Assembly (NCBI RefSeq): GCF_025264665.1
Contig: NZ_CP073697.1
Location: 372,001-436,000, forward strand
Direction: 5' to 3'
Length of the DNA stretch: 64,000 nucleotides
Source of the DNA: Edaphobacter flagellatus
Lineage (GTDB): Bacteria > Acidobacteriota > Terriglobia > Terriglobales > Acidobacteriaceae
Shown here: in pieces, positions 1 to 9,509 of the stretch
Numbering within the stretch: the stretch's first letter is position 1
How the letters are laid out: each line of letters begins with the position of its first letter
The notes under the pieces: model-generated
Databases searched by the model: none
Told to the model about the DNA's origin: nothing
Seen by the model: the letters and a program-made list of their open reading frames with translations, nothing else
Made by a program: the position numbers and the translations under genes

Positions 1-1745
1 ACGTCGCCGCCAGTCCCTCCGGCGACATCTTCGTCGCAGCCGGAGCACCTGCCGCCGTCTACCGCATCCCTGCAGGCAGCACCAAGCCTGAGCTTCTCTT
101 CAAGACCGCCGACCAGCACATCCGCTGCCTCCTCCTCGCTCCCGACGGAACCCTCTACGCAGGCTCCGACGGCGCAGGTGTCGTCTACCGCATCGATACA
201 AAAGCACCGCAGGCCAAACCCTTCGCCATCTACGCTGCTCCGCGCCGCGAGATCACCTCCCTCGCGCTCGACACCGACGGCAGCCTCTACGTCGCGGGAG
301 TCGGCAGCAAAGGCGCGACTCCCCTGCCACCGCTTCCCATCACCGGCAACGTCGGCGTCTCCATCACCTTCGTGCAGCCTGCCTCCTCCAGCGCCGCAGG
401 AGCCAACACCCTCGTCCCCGAAGGCAGCGACATCTACCGCATCGCCAAAGACGGCACGCCGCTCCGCCTCACCCAGCTCAAAGACGACGTCGTCTACTCC
501 CTCGCCCTCCGTAAAGGAGCACTCTACGCCGCAACCGGCAACCGCGGACGCATCTACAAAATCGATACCGCCACGCCAGGCCGTTTCACCGACGCCACAC
601 ACCTCGACGCCGCGCAGGGCATGGCCTTCGCCCCCGCCAAAGACGGCCTCTACGTCGCCACCAGCAACAGCGCCAAACTTTTCCTCCTCGGCGACGCGCC
701 CGCAAAAGAATCCACCTACACCAGCGAAGTCTTCGACACGCAAAGCTTCTCCCAGTGGGGACGCGTCGAAACCCGCGCCGACGGCGCAGGCTATGAACTG
801 TGGATACGCAGCGGCAACGTCGAAAGCCCGCTCATGGGCTGGAGCGACTGGGCACGCGTCGGCGCCGACGGCTCCGTCTCCGTTCCAGCAGGACGCTTCG
901 CGCAATGGAAGGCCATCCTGCGGCCATCCGCTCCCGCCGCCAGCATCGACGCCGTCGGACTCAACTACCTCACCCGCAACGTAGCTCCCGTCGTCGATGA
1001 GATCGCCATCCAGCCCGGCGCGCGCATGCCCGCCGGCGGAGGCATTCCTCCCAACACCACCGTGCAGGTTGCCTTCCCGCAGCCCGCCGGCTCGCCCATC
1101 GTCAGCTTCCAGCAGGATGCCAGCACCGCGCCGCTCACCGCGCAAAAGGACAAGACCGCCATGACGGTCCGCTGGCTCGCCCACGACGACAACGGCGACG
1201 ACCTGCTCTTCTCCGTCTGGTATCGCGGCGTCGATGAAAAAAACTGGCGGCTGCTCAAAGACAAGATCGGCGAACGCTTCCTCAGCTTCGACGCAGCCCT
1301 GCTACCCGACGGCAGCTACAACCTCAGGATCATCGCCAGCGACTCGCCCTCGCACACCGCCTCCGACGCGCTTACCGGCGAGCGCGAAAGTTCCGTCTTC
1401 GTAGTCGACACCACACCGCCGGTCCCCGGCACACTCACGGCGACGCTGGTTCCGGCAGTCGCAGGCACGCCGCAGAAGATCCACGCCACACTCGATGCCC
1501 GCGATGCGACTTCGCCCATCGCGCATGCCGAATACTCCGTCGACGCTGGCCCATGGCAGTACCTCGAGCCCGTCGGCAAAGTCTCCGACTCGCTCTCCGA
1601 ACACTACGACTTCACCGGCGAAATCCCCGCCGCCACAACTCCCGTGGCCGACGCGCACGAGCACATCATCGCCGTCCGCATCTACGACCGCTACGACAAT
1701 ATGGCGGCCGTGAAAGCAGTCGTTACCACGGCGGTAGCCCGGTGA
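1..1745 (+). CDS. Beta-propeller (WD40/NHL-like) protein, 5' end outside window
   Basis: The reading frame is open from base 3 to a TGA at 1743-1745, so about 580 C-terminal residues are visible and the start lies upstream of the window. The first ~220 visible residues carry repeated short units of the type LYxAxGxxGxxYRI/YKI, as seen in blades of WD40/NHL/YVTN-like propellers. The C-terminal half looks like beta-sandwich material, with an Ig/Fn3-like stretch beginning DTTPPVPG. No catalytic motif is visible. Proteins of this build are common in Acidobacteria and are often secreted, but the signal peptide would lie outside the window. The end overlaps the GTG start of the next gene (GTGA), which suggests coupled translation. 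The specific function is unknown. Confidence 0.8.
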   Translation, partial: VAASPSGDIFVAAGAPAAVYRIPAGSTKPELLFKTADQHIRCLLLAPDGTLYAGSDGAGVVYRIDTKAPQAKPFAIYAAPRREITSLALDTDGSLYVAGVGSKGATPLPPLPITGNVGVSITFVQPASSSAAGANTLVPEGSDIYRIAKDGTPLRLTQLKDDVVYSLALRKGALYAATGNRGRIYKIDTATPGRFTDATHLDAAQGMAFAPAKDGLYVATSNSAKLFLLGDAPAKESTYTSEVFDTQSFSQWGRVETRADGAGYELWIRSGNVESPLMGWSDWARVGADGSVSVPAGRFAQWKAILRPSAPAASIDAVGLNYLTRNVAPVVDEIAIQPGARMPAGGGIPPNTTVQVAFPQPAGSPIVSFQQDASTAPLTAQKDKTAMTVRWLAHDDNGDDLLFSVWYRGVDEKNWRLLKDKIGERFLSFDAALLPDGSYNLRIIASDSPSHTASDALTGERESSVFVVDTTPPVPGTLTATLVPAVAGTPQKIHATLDARDATSPIAHAEYSVDAGPWQYLEPVGKVSDSLSEHYDFTGEIPAATTPVADAHEHIIAVRIYDRYDNMAAVKAVVTTAVAR

Positions 1746-2425
1746 CTGGAGCCGCCGGAGTCGACCAGCAGACACGACGCGGTGTCGGTCGCTTCAATCT
1801 CTACGATCCCGACTTCCTGCTCCTCGTCGTCGACCTCATGGGAGTCTTCGTCTTTGCCGTCGAAGGCGGGCTCGCCGCCATCCGCTCCAACCTCGACGTC
1901 CTAGGCCTGCTTGTCATCTCATTCGTTACCGCGCTCGGCGGAGGCATGATCCGCGACCTGCTTATTGGGGCCATCCCGCCCAACAGCGTCCGCGACTGGC
2001 GCTACCCAACAACCGCCCTAGCTGGCGGAGTCGTCGTCTTCTACTTCTACCAATTCATCCAGCGCGTCCCTCCCGATCTCATCATCACGCTCGACGCCGT
2101 GGGACTCGCCCTCTGCGCCATCGCAGGCTCCGCCAAGGCCGTCGAGTACGGTATCAACCCCCTGCTCTCCGTCCTGATGGGAGCCGTCACCGGAGTCGGC
2201 GGAGGCACCATCCGCGACATCCTGCTCAACCGCGTCCCCGGCGTCCTCCAGTCCGACGTCTACGCCGCCGCCGCCCTCGCCGGAGCTCTCGTCGTCGTCA
2301 TCGGTCTCCGCTTCAGAAACATCCCTCGCTGGCTCGTCATGACCTCCGGCGCCGGAGTCTGCTTTACTCTGCGTATGGTCGCCGTCTTGAATCACTGGAA
2401 TCTCCCCCGCGTCATGATCCAATAG
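1742..2425 (+). CDS. Trimeric intracellular cation channel (TRIC/UPF0126) family membrane protein
   Basis: A 227-residue inner-membrane protein made of two homologous halves, each with the family signature: GGGMIRDLL in the first half and GGGTIRD followed by LLNRVPGVL in the second. About seven hydrophobic segments are visible, and the length matches the bacterial YicG/YadS-like group. Family members form trimeric monovalent-cation channels; the physiological role in bacteria is poorly defined. The start chosen is GTG at 1742, which overlaps the TGA of the upstream propeller gene. The frame is open further upstream, but that part has arginine-rich shadow composition and is not membrane-like. 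Confidence 0.88.
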   Translation: MTGAAGVDQQTRRGVGRFNLYDPDFLLLVVDLMGVFVFAVEGGLAAIRSNLDVLGLLVISFVTALGGGMIRDLLIGAIPPNSVRDWRYPTTALAGGVVVFYFYQFIQRVPPDLIITLDAVGLALCAIAGSAKAVEYGINPLLSVLMGAVTGVGGGTIRDILLNRVPGVLQSDVYAAAALAGALVVVIGLRFRNIPRWLVMTSGAGVCFTLRMVAVLNHWNLPRVMIQ

Positions 2426-2775
2426 TGCGAGCCGCTTCCAGGCAGGCCCTGGGGCTTTAGTTTTTGAACTCTACCTAACCGACGCCAGGTGACCACCATC
2501 TGCCGAAGGAGTGAAGCCAAAGGCGAATCGACGCCCCGCCAGAGAGGGAAAAAACCTGTCAAGCCCTCATGCCCCATAACCCATCTCCCCTCAGCAACAT
2601 CCATCTGCCGATTAGTTTCACCAAACCAGCTAAACTGGTATTAAGTGGATGCGAAGCGAGATGCATACGAAGACAAACTTCCGTAACCGTCAAAATAACT
2701 TCTGTATTTCGAATACTTTGCACAAATCAGTACCCGGGGCTACCCCCTTCAGCCGGATAGTAAGCTTGAGATTCG
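2426..2775. other. 350-base gap before the LolC-like gene
   Basis: No convincing gene is seen on either strand. The first 45 bases hold a possible weak terminator (listed separately). The last 150 bases are AT-richer than the surroundings and probably contain the promoter of the lolC-lolD pair, but I cannot pick a clear -35/-10 pair. Confidence 0.4.
2436..2465 (+). terminator. Possible weak Rho-independent terminator
   Basis: A short stem (CCAGG/CCTGG, extendable by AGCC/GGCT with a bulge) is followed by TTTAGTTTTT, just after the TRIC-family stop codon. The stem is short and interrupted, so the call is tentative. Confidence 0.35.
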
Positions 2776-4038
2776 ATGCGATTTGAACTCTTCATTGCGG
2801 CGCGCTACCTCAAGGCCAAGCGTCGCCAGGCCGTCGTCGGCATCATCACGGCCATCTCGATCATCGGTGTCGCGGCCGGTGTGGCCTCGTTGATTATCGC
2901 GCTGGCGATCACCAACGGCATGCGCCGCGATATGCAGGAGCGGCTCCTCGGCTCGACTGCTCACATCGACCTCATGCGCGTCGCCGCCGACGGCATCCGC
3001 GATTGGCATCCGCTGCTCGATCGCCTGCGCAAAGTGCCCCACGTCACCGCCGCCGCCCCCGGGCTCTACGGACAGGTCCTCATCTCGCGCGGCGCGCGGA
3101 GCGGAGGCGGTCTCGTCAAAGGCATCATTCCCGCCGAAGAAAGAACCATCGGCGACCTGCTGCAGAAAATCTACGAAGGATCGGCCGATGCCCTCGAACC
3201 GGTCAGCGCATCGGCCAGCCAGCCAACCAGCCCCGCCGGGGCACAACCGCTGCCTCCAATCGTGATCGGCAAAGATCTCGCAGAAAATCTCGGCGCAAAG
3301 GTCGGCGACACGGTCGTCGTCACCAGCCCGCTGGGCGAGCTGAGCCCGCTCGGATGGATGCCGAAGATTCAGCGATGCATGGTCGCCGGAATCTTCAAAT
3401 CCGGCTTCTATCAGTACGATTCCAGCTATGCCTTCATGCGTCTCCGCGATGCACAGCGCCTGATGTCCGAGCCCGATTGGATCTCCGTTATCAGCTTCAA
3501 AGTCGACGATCTCTACAATGCCGACAAAATTGCCCGCACCATCGAAGATCAGGCTGGCAAAGGCTTCCAGGCAACCAGCTGGATGCAGCAAAACCGTGAG
3601 CTCTTCCGCGCGCTGCGGCTTGAGCAGATTGTCACCTTCATCGTGCTCGCGCTCATCGTCTGCGTCGCCGCACTCAATATCCTGATCGCGCTCACAATGA
3701 TGGTGATGGAAAAGACACGCGACATCGCCGTGCTGATGAGCTTCGGCGTCACCGAAATGCAGGTGCGACGCATCTTCCTCCTGCAGGGTCTGCTGATCTC
3801 TGTCATCGGCACCTTCCTCGGCCTCATCCTCGGCTACGCACTCAGCTGGATCGGCGGACATTACCGCTTTCCGCTTGACGCCTCGGTCTATTCCATCGAC
3901 TATCTCCCCTTCGCGCCAAAGATACGCGACGGCATCATCGTGGCAACCGTCTCACTCGGCGTCAGCCTCATCGCCACCATCTATCCAAGCGGCAGCGCAG
4001 CCAAAGTCCTTCCTGCGGAGGCCCTCCGCTATGAGTGA
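2776..4038 (+). CDS. LolC/LolE-type ABC transporter permease (FtsX-like)
   Basis: A 420-residue inner-membrane permease. There is one N-terminal transmembrane helix (about residues 19-45), then a long MacB-type periplasmic domain (about 46-280), then three C-terminal helices (about 285-310, 332-362, 388-408) forming the FtsX domain. This topology is that of LolC/LolE, which with LolD extract lipoproteins from the inner membrane for transfer to LolA. MacB-like exporters share the layout, so the exact substrate is not proven. The ATPase gene starts 8 bases before this gene ends, so the two are translationally coupled. Only one permease is present, so the complex would be a homodimer (LolF-like arrangement). 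Confidence 0.85.
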   Translation: MRFELFIAARYLKAKRRQAVVGIITAISIIGVAAGVASLIIALAITNGMRRDMQERLLGSTAHIDLMRVAADGIRDWHPLLDRLRKVPHVTAAAPGLYGQVLISRGARSGGGLVKGIIPAEERTIGDLLQKIYEGSADALEPVSASASQPTSPAGAQPLPPIVIGKDLAENLGAKVGDTVVVTSPLGELSPLGWMPKIQRCMVAGIFKSGFYQYDSSYAFMRLRDAQRLMSEPDWISVISFKVDDLYNADKIARTIEDQAGKGFQATSWMQQNRELFRALRLEQIVTFIVLALIVCVAALNILIALTMMVMEKTRDIAVLMSFGVTEMQVRRIFLLQGLLISVIGTFLGLILGYALSWIGGHYRFPLDASVYSIDYLPFAPKIRDGIIVATVSLGVSLIATIYPSGSAAKVLPAEALRYE

Positions 4039-4792
4039 TCCGCGCCTCCCGCTTGATGACTCCAGCTCACTCGAGCCACTGCCCTCCGGAACCCACCAGC
4101 GCGTAGTCCTTCGCGCCGAAGGCCTCACCAAGATTTACGCCGAAGTCTCCGAAGGCGCGGGCGGCCTCGAGCTTTTCCGCAACCTCAACCTCACCGTCTA
4201 TGCAGGAGAAATGCTCGCCATCGTCGGCGAAAGTGGCGCAGGCAAAAGCACGCTGCTGCACCTGCTCGCCGCCCTCGATAAACCCACCTCAGGCGAGGTT
4301 TACTGCGGCGATGCGCGCCTAAGCCGTTTCACCTCAAGGCAAGCCTCCGAGTTCCGCAACCGCGAAGTCGGCTACGTCTGGCAATTTCACTATCTGCTGC
4401 CCGAGTTCACTGCACTCGAAAATGTGGCTATGCCTCTGCTGGCTCGCGGTATGGCTCGCGATGCCGCGCTCGATCGGGCAAGCTACTGGCTGATTGAGGT
4501 TGGACTGGGAGCCCGAGGATTCCACCGCTCCGGCGAGCTAAGTGGCGGCGAGCAACAGCGCGTCTCACTCGCCCGTGCCCTGGTCACCGAACCAAAGCTG
4601 CTGCTGGCCGACGAACCAACCGGCGACCTCGACCAGAAAACCGGCCAGGCAGTATTCGAGTTGATTCAGGGATTGCATCAGGCACACGATCTCACCAGCA
4701 TCCTGGTCACGCATAATCTTGATTTTGCAGCCAGATGCACCCGGACGCTGCGGCTTCGCGGCGGCCGGCTGGAAGAGACGCTCAGCTTCTAA
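4031..4792 (+). CDS. lolD: LolD-like ABC transporter ATP-binding protein
   Basis: A 253-residue ABC ATPase that would power the upstream LolC-like permease. Walker A GESGAGKS lies at about residues 66-73, the signature LSGGEQQR near 170, Walker B LLLADEP near 191 with D-loop GDLD, and the switch histidine in LVTHN. The sequence belongs to the LolD/MacB/FtsE group. The ATG at 4031 overlaps the permease stop by 8 bases. The first ~30 residues are a non-conserved leader before the ABC fold begins. Confidence 0.87.
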   Translation: MSDPRLPLDDSSSLEPLPSGTHQRVVLRAEGLTKIYAEVSEGAGGLELFRNLNLTVYAGEMLAIVGESGAGKSTLLHLLAALDKPTSGEVYCGDARLSRFTSRQASEFRNREVGYVWQFHYLLPEFTALENVAMPLLARGMARDAALDRASYWLIEVGLGARGFHRSGELSGGEQQRVSLARALVTEPKLLLADEPTGDLDQKTGQAVFELIQGLHQAHDLTSILVTHNLDFAARCTRTLRLRGGRLEETLSF

Positions 4793-5046
4793 AACAGGGT
4801 TTCGAACCGATTTTTCACATGTTGCGTCGAATGACTAATGATGTAGTGTAAGCAGTAACTTTTGCGGGATACAGCACGAGTTGACGCGGCGACTACACTA
4901 GTATCAGTGGATGGGATGCGCCGCAGAAGAAGCGGTAGCACCTGATGTGTTCTCCGGGCGGGTAACTGACGCGCAGGGAATGATATAGGTAATGGCGCCA
5001 CCTGGGCTCCTTGGTCTGTGGTGGTGGCCGGTTCGAAAGGGAGAAC

Positions 5047-7515
5047 ATGTTCGAACGCTACACGGAGAAAGCGCGGCGGGTGATCTTCTTTGCCCGCTAC
5101 GAGGCAAGTCAGTTCGGGTCACCATATATTGAAACGGAACATCTTCTGCTTGGGCTGCTCAGGGAAGACAAGGCGTTGACCAACCGCTTCCTGCGGTCGC
5201 ACGCCTCGGTCGAGTCCATTCGCAAGCAGATTGAAGGGCATACAACGATTCGCGAGAAGGTGTCGACCTCGGTCGATCTTCCGCTCTCGAACGAGTGCAA
5301 ACGCGTACTAGCCTACGCGGCTGAAGAGGCTGAGCGGTTATCGCACAAGCACATCGGCACCGAACATCTTCTGCTGGGCCTGCTGCGCGAAGAAAAATGC
5401 TTTGCCGCAGAGATCCTGACCGAGCGCGGCCTGCGCCTGCCGGCTATCCGCGAGGAGCTACAGCGTACCTCGCAAGAGAAGGCGCCTGCAGCGCAGTCCA
5501 ACAAGTCGCAGCGTGGTGAGCAGAGCATGCTTGCCGAGTTCTCGCGCGATCTGACGCAATCGGCTCTCGACCAGCAGCTTGATCCGCTCGTTGGCCGTGA
5601 TACCGAGGTTGATCGCGTTATCCAGATTCTCTGCCGCCGCACGAAGAATAATCCCGTGCTGATCGGCGAGCCAGGTGTCGGCAAGACGGCCATCGTTGAA
5701 GGTCTTGCGCAGAAGATCGCTGACGGCGAGGTTCCCAGTTTCCTTGCCGACAAGCGCGTTCTTGCTCTCGATCTGTCGTTGATCGTTGCAGGCACCAAGT
5801 ATCGCGGCCAGTTTGAAGAACGCCTGAAGACCATCATGAAGGAGTTGATGGAGAACCAGAACTCCATCGTCTTCATCGACGAACTGCACACGCTCGTCGG
5901 TGCAGGTTCTGCCGAAGGCTCCCTTGATGCAGCCAATATCCTCAAACCCGCATTAAGCCGCGGCGAGATTCAGTGCATCGGCGCAACGACTCCGGCGGAA
6001 TATCGCAAGTCGATCGAGAAGGACCGCTCGCTTGAGCGTCGCTTCCAGGCCGTGAAGGTTCCGCCCCCTAGCGAAGAGGATGCGGTCAAGATCATGATGG
6101 GGATCAAGGACAAGTACGAGAAGTTTCATGCTGTCAGCTACACCGACGACGCGATTCAGTTCTCGGTGTCGCACTCCAGCCGTTACATCCCCGATCGCTT
6201 CCTTCCGGACAAGGCTATTGACCTGATCGACGAGGCGGGCGCGCGCGTGAAGCTGCGTCAGACCTCCTTGCCCGAAGAGTTGACCGAGGTGCAGAAGCGC
6301 ATCAAGTTCATCGTGCACCGCATGGAGAACGCGATCGCCAATCACGAGTTCGAGAAAGCACGGTTCTACTCGGACGAAGAGCGTAAGGAGCGCGAGAATC
6401 TGCGCGCGCTACGCGACAAGTATCACCTCGACGACTCCTCTGCCGGTATCGTGACCCGCGAGGATATCGAAGACGTCGTAAGTCGCTGGACAGGCGTTCC
6501 GATTACTTCTTTGAAGGAAGAAGAGACACAGCGTCTGCTGCGTGTGGAGGAAGAGCTGCACAAGCGCGTGATCTCGCAGGAGAAGGCGATCTCGGCACTG
6601 GCTCGTGCGATTCGCCGCTCGCGTGCGGGCCTCAAAAATCCAGCGCGCCCCATCGGCAGCTTCTTGTTCCTCGGACCGACGGGCGTCGGCAAGACGGAGA
6701 TGGCGCGTACGCTCGCCCAGTTCCTCTTCGGCTCGGAGAAGTCGCTGATCCGGTTCGATATGTCGGAGTTCATGGAGAAGCATTCCGTGAGCAAGCTGAT
6801 CGGTTCGCCTCCGGGATACGTCGGCTACGAAGAGGGCGGACAGCTGACGGAGCGCGTGAAACGCAATCCGTACTGCGTCGTACTGCTCGATGAGATTGAG
6901 AAGGCGCATCCGGATGTCTTCAATCTGCTGCTGCAGGTCTTCGAAGACGGACAGCTGACCGATGGTCTCGGCAACACGGTCGATTACAAGAACACGATCA
7001 TCATCATGACTTCGAACATCGGAGCCAAGCATCTGCAGAAACGGCAGGGTCTGGGCTTCCAGAGCGAGAAGGAAGAGCTGGTGCTCGACAAGATGGAAGA
7101 GCTAGTGAGAGGCGAGGTCAAGCGCACCTTCAATCCTGAGTTCCTCAACCGTCTGGACGAAATCATCATCTTCACCTCGCTGAACGATCAGGACCTGATG
7201 CAGATCCTCGAGTTACTGGTGCAGCAGCTGAACGTGAACCTGGTCCACAAGTCGATCACGATCTCGGTGACCGACGAGGCGAAGAAGTGGATCATCGAGA
7301 AGACCGCTTCGGACCGCACCTACGGCGCTCGTCCGCTGCGCAGAGCGTTGCAGAAATACGTCGAGGATCCGCTATCGGAGGCGCTGATCGCTGGCGGCAT
7401 TCAGCAGCGGCCCGCGTTTCTCGAGGTCTACATGGAGAACAACCAACTCTTCTATCGTCCGATCGCAAACGATGGCGAAGAGAAAGTTGGCGGCTTTGCT
7501 TTGTCGGCCGTATAA
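5047..7515 (+). CDS. clpC: ClpC-type ATP-dependent Clp protease ATPase subunit
   Basis: An 822-residue Hsp100 unfoldase that feeds substrates to ClpP. In order: two Clp N-terminal repeats (residues ~1-145), a first AAA+ module with Walker A GEPGVGKT near 204, a UVR-type coiled segment around residues 420-460, and a second AAA+ module with GPTGVGKT near 542 and Walker [12 protein letters not shown]. The UVR-type middle domain and the length separate it from ClpA and ClpB. The ATG at 5047 is preferred over an upstream GTG because it begins the conserved [11 protein letters not shown] and has a purine-rich RBS (AAGGGAG) 4-10 bases upstream. It is monocistronic, with a strong terminator after it. 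No mcsA, mcsB or ctsR is nearby, unlike in Firmicutes. Confidence 0.96.
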   Translation: MFERYTEKARRVIFFARYEASQFGSPYIETEHLLLGLLREDKALTNRFLRSHASVESIRKQIEGHTTIREKVSTSVDLPLSNECKRVLAYAAEEAERLSHKHIGTEHLLLGLLREEKCFAAEILTERGLRLPAIREELQRTSQEKAPAAQSNKSQRGEQSMLAEFSRDLTQSALDQQLDPLVGRDTEVDRVIQILCRRTKNNPVLIGEPGVGKTAIVEGLAQKIADGEVPSFLADKRVLALDLSLIVAGTKYRGQFEERLKTIMKELMENQNSIVFIDELHTLVGAGSAEGSLDAANILKPALSRGEIQCIGATTPAEYRKSIEKDRSLERRFQAVKVPPPSEEDAVKIMMGIKDKYEKFHAVSYTDDAIQFSVSHSSRYIPDRFLPDKAIDLIDEAGARVKLRQTSLPEELTEVQKRIKFIVHRMENAIANHEFEKARFYSDEERKERENLRALRDKYHLDDSSAGIVTREDIEDVVSRWTGVPITSLKEEETQRLLRVEEELHKRVISQEKAISALARAIRRSRAGLKNPARPIGSFLFLGPTGVGKTEMARTLAQFLFGSEKSLIRFDMSEFMEKHSVSKLIGSPPGYVGYEEGGQLTERVKRNPYCVVLLDEIEKAHPDVFNLLLQVFEDGQLTDGLGNTVDYKNTIIIMTSNIGAKHLQKRQGLGFQSEKEELVLDKMEELVRGEVKRTFNPEFLNRLDEIIIFTSLNDQDLMQILELLVQQLNVNLVHKSITISVTDEAKKWIIEKTASDRTYGARPLRRALQKYVEDPLSEALIAGGIQQRPAFLEVYMENNQLFYRPIANDGEEKVGGFALSAV

Positions 7516-7535
7516 AACGATTGCACCATCTCAGC

Positions 7536-7569
7536 TACGCCCCGGCTTCATCGCCGGGGCGTATTGTTT
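7536..7569 (+). terminator. Rho-independent terminator after clpC
   Basis: Perfect 11-bp stem TACGCCCCGGC / GCCGGGGCGTA with loop TTCATC, followed by TTGTTTA. It sits about 20 bases after the clpC stop. Confidence 0.87.
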
Positions 7570-7604
7570 AAGCGTCACTCAAACCGAATGTGGAGATGTT
7601 CTCT

Positions 7605-8039
7605 ATGGATCGTCGTGAGTTTGCCGCAGTCCTTCCAACCTTGATCGCAGCCCTTTCAGGCAAAGCGAACGCTGCGGATACGTCCTTGCCCATCGTGCAA
7701 TCTGGCATCTTTTCGCCTGGACCGCCGAAGCCTGGCGCTGTCCCCAAACGCGCCTCGCGCGCCTATACGAAGGGGATGCTGAAAGCCGGAAACATTCAGC
7801 TTGAGATTCACGAGACGACGCAGGAAGTCGGTGCGCCGCACGAGCCGGTCGAAACTCACCTGCACAGCGAGATATGGCTGGTCCAGTCAGGCACTGTCGC
7901 TTTGACGACAAACGGCGTTACACGAAAGATGGTGGCCGGCGATGTCGGCATCTGCGTAGCCGGAGACAAACACTACGTGCAGAACGCCGGAGACACGCCA
8001 GCGACCTACTTCGTAGTGACCGTGGGTCCTCCGGAGTAG
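7605..8039 (+). CDS. Cupin-domain protein with twin-arginine signal
   Basis: A 144-residue protein with an N-terminal DRREF twin-arginine motif followed by a hydrophobic stretch ending in an ANA-type cleavage site, so Tat export is likely. The mature part is a single small cupin barrel. Its probable metal-binding histidines lie in ETHLHSE, with a further motif around GDKHYV. The enzymatic role cannot be assigned. The ATG at 7605 is chosen because GGAG lies 9 bases upstream and it places the RR motif at the very N-terminus; ATG 7596 and GTG 7590 are alternatives. It follows the clpC terminator, so it is transcribed separately. Confidence 0.8.
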   Translation: MDRREFAAVLPTLIAALSGKANAADTSLPIVQSGIFSPGPPKPGAVPKRASRAYTKGMLKAGNIQLEIHETTQEVGAPHEPVETHLHSEIWLVQSGTVALTTNGVTRKMVAGDVGICVAGDKHYVQNAGDTPATYFVVTVGPPE

Positions 8040-8081
8040 GCCGCTGGGAGTTGCGCTGCATCTGGATATGTTCGTTTCGTC

Positions 8082-8423
8082 TTAGACCAGCGATCTGGCG
8101 GACTTTACTGCGCTGCCCACTGCATCGGAGACGCTGTCCACGACGTCGCTCGCCTGATCGCCAGCTTTGTCGACGAAGTGTGAAGCCTGCTTGCGGGCGC
8201 GCTTGATTGCATCCTGCGCTTCTTCGCTCAGACGCTCCGCCTGCTCCTTCAGGTAGTCGCCAGCATCCTTAAGGTAATCACTGGCGTCATCCACCGCGCC
8301 TTCCATTCCCTTCATAAGCTTCTTGCGGGTACGCGCACCACTCTGTGGAGCATAGAGAAGAGCGATTGCCGCTCCAGCAGTCACTCCAATACCAAATGCC
8401 AGCCAGTAATTTTTTGCGCTCAT
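8082..8423 (-). CDS. YtxH domain-containing membrane protein
   Basis: A 113-residue protein. The N-terminal membrane helix is glycine/alanine-rich (residues ~5-22) and is followed by LYAPQSGA, the hallmark of the YtxH family. The rest is a charged, alanine-rich amphipathic coil with repeated YLKDAGD/YLKEQAE units. Family members are small envelope proteins linked to general stress, with no defined biochemical role. The start MSAKNYW is chosen because GAGG lies 8 bases upstream; an in-frame upstream ATG lacks a good RBS. Confidence 0.85.
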   Translation of the reverse strand: MSAKNYWLAFGIGVTAGAAIALLYAPQSGARTRKKLMKGMEGAVDDASDYLKDAGDYLKEQAERLSEEAQDAIKRARKQASHFVDKAGDQASDVVDSVSDAVGSAVKSARSLV

Positions 8424-8630
8424 GCAGTCATCCTCGCTGTGTGTGATGACGTGATTGTAACCGCACACTCAGTCTAGGATTCGACAAGATCGGCATGGGT
8501 TGGCTTGGGCTGATTCAGAATGTGGCTACCACACCTGTACCAATCCAGCTAATGACGAGGGACGTTCCCGATTGCGCATCGCCCGCAAATTGAACTGAAA
8601 AACAACTAGATTTTCCTGTGAGGGACAGGA

Positions 8631-8726
8631 ATGAAGACCTTTCTGATTATCACTGCATTCATCGCCATGACGATCGCGCCAGCATTTGCGGCCATCAACG
8701 TATTCACCGAAAAGAATCGCTGGTAA
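8631..8726 (+). CDS. Possible 31-residue secreted peptide
   Basis: The ORF begins at ATG 8631 behind AGGGACAGGA, a strong purine-rich RBS, and encodes 31 residues. It starts MKTFLIITAF and reads like a complete signal peptide: basic n-region, hydrophobic core, and cleavage site APAFA before alanine. About 11 residues (INVFTEKNRW region) would remain mature. It ends 3 bases before the convergent uracil-DNA glycosylase gene. Nothing in it suggests a known family. The RBS and signal peptide make it more than a random ORF, but conservation is untested. Confidence 0.45.
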   Translation: MKTFLIITAFIAMTIAPAFAAINVFTEKNRW

Positions 8727-8729
8727 GCG

Positions 8730-9446
8730 TCAATTCTTCAGGCCGGCAAGCTCTCTGGCGCGCACAAAGATCCGAGTGAACATCGCACGGTCGAGTCGAC
8801 CCGTATTCGTATTGCGCAGCGATGGATGATAGCTGGCAAGCAGATAGACTCCATTGGGCAGACGATAGTGCGCTCCATGCGCAAAGCGGTAATCGGATCT
8901 GCGCTCAATTACACCGTGCGCGACCAGATGAGCAAGATAGGCATCAAACGCGATCTTTCCCAGACAAACGACCACGCGGACTCGCTGCAACTGCTCGATC
9001 TCTGCGGCCAGATGTGCAGAGCATTCACGAATCTCTTGCGGTGTTGGTTTATCGCCTGGCGGAGCACAGCGAACCACTGAGGCAATCCATGCATCCCGCA
9101 GTCGCAAGCCATCATCTTTGGAGAAGCTTTCAGCCTGACTGGCAAATCCAGTGTCATGTAGAACGGGATACATGAAGTACCCCGCGCCGTCCCCTGTAAA
9201 GGGACGCCCAGTGCGATTTGCCCCATGCGCTCCCGGTGCGAGTCCCAGGATCAGCACCCGAGCGTTAGGATCACCAAAGCCCGCCACAGGACGAGCCCAA
9301 TAGGTCTGATCACGATAAGCGCGGCGTTTCGTCTCACCGATGCCCTTGCAGTAGAGACGAAGGCGCGGGCACCGCTCACAGGTCGTGATGGATTCATGAA
9401 CCTTCAACAAAATTGGTGGGAGGGGTTTTGCGGCAATGCGTTTCAC
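8730..9446 (-). CDS. Family 5 uracil-DNA glycosylase (UDGb type)
   Basis: A 238-residue DNA repair enzyme that excises uracil and related deaminated bases. Motif 1 is GLAPGAHG (residues ~68-75) followed by NRTGRPFTGD, the form typical of family 5, in which the usual Asp/Asn of motif 1 is replaced by Ala. Motif 2 appears as SYHPSLRN near the C-terminus. Cysteines at 23 and 26 (CERC) and 33, plus later ones, fit the [4Fe-4S] cluster of families 4 and 5. The start codon is GTG at 9446 with AGGA upstream. It is divergent from the mutarotase-like gene. Confidence 0.9.
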   Translation of the reverse strand: MKRIAAKPLPPILLKVHESITTCERCPRLRLYCKGIGETKRRAYRDQTYWARPVAGFGDPNARVLILGLAPGAHGANRTGRPFTGDGAGYFMYPVLHDTGFASQAESFSKDDGLRLRDAWIASVVRCAPPGDKPTPQEIRECSAHLAAEIEQLQRVRVVVCLGKIAFDAYLAHLVAHGVIERRSDYRFAHGAHYRLPNGVYLLASYHPSLRNTNTGRLDRAMFTRIFVRARELAGLKN

Positions 9447-9470
9447 TGCATCCTATGATAGTGGCAACCA

Positions 9471-9488
9471 CTGTCAGAAGACTGACAG
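9471..9488. repeat. Perfect inverted repeat between divergent genes
   Basis: CTGTCAG-AAGA-CTGACAG, a perfect 7-bp inverted repeat with a 4-base loop, sits midway between the divergent UDG and mutarotase-like genes. It could be a regulator site or a transcript hairpin. Confidence 0.35.
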
Positions 9489-9509
9489 GAATGTCTTCAT
9501 GAGTAGACT

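Noticed and set aside
2749..3861. 370-codon minus-strand ORF opposite the LolC-like gene
   Set aside because: Antisense shadow with Asp/His/Gly-rich composition and no domain; the plus strand has an unmistakable FtsX-type permease.
5020..5046. GGTTCGAAA reminiscent of a tRNA T-loop before clpC
   Set aside because: No acceptor stem, D arm or anticodon arm can be built around it; it is the clpC leader and RBS.
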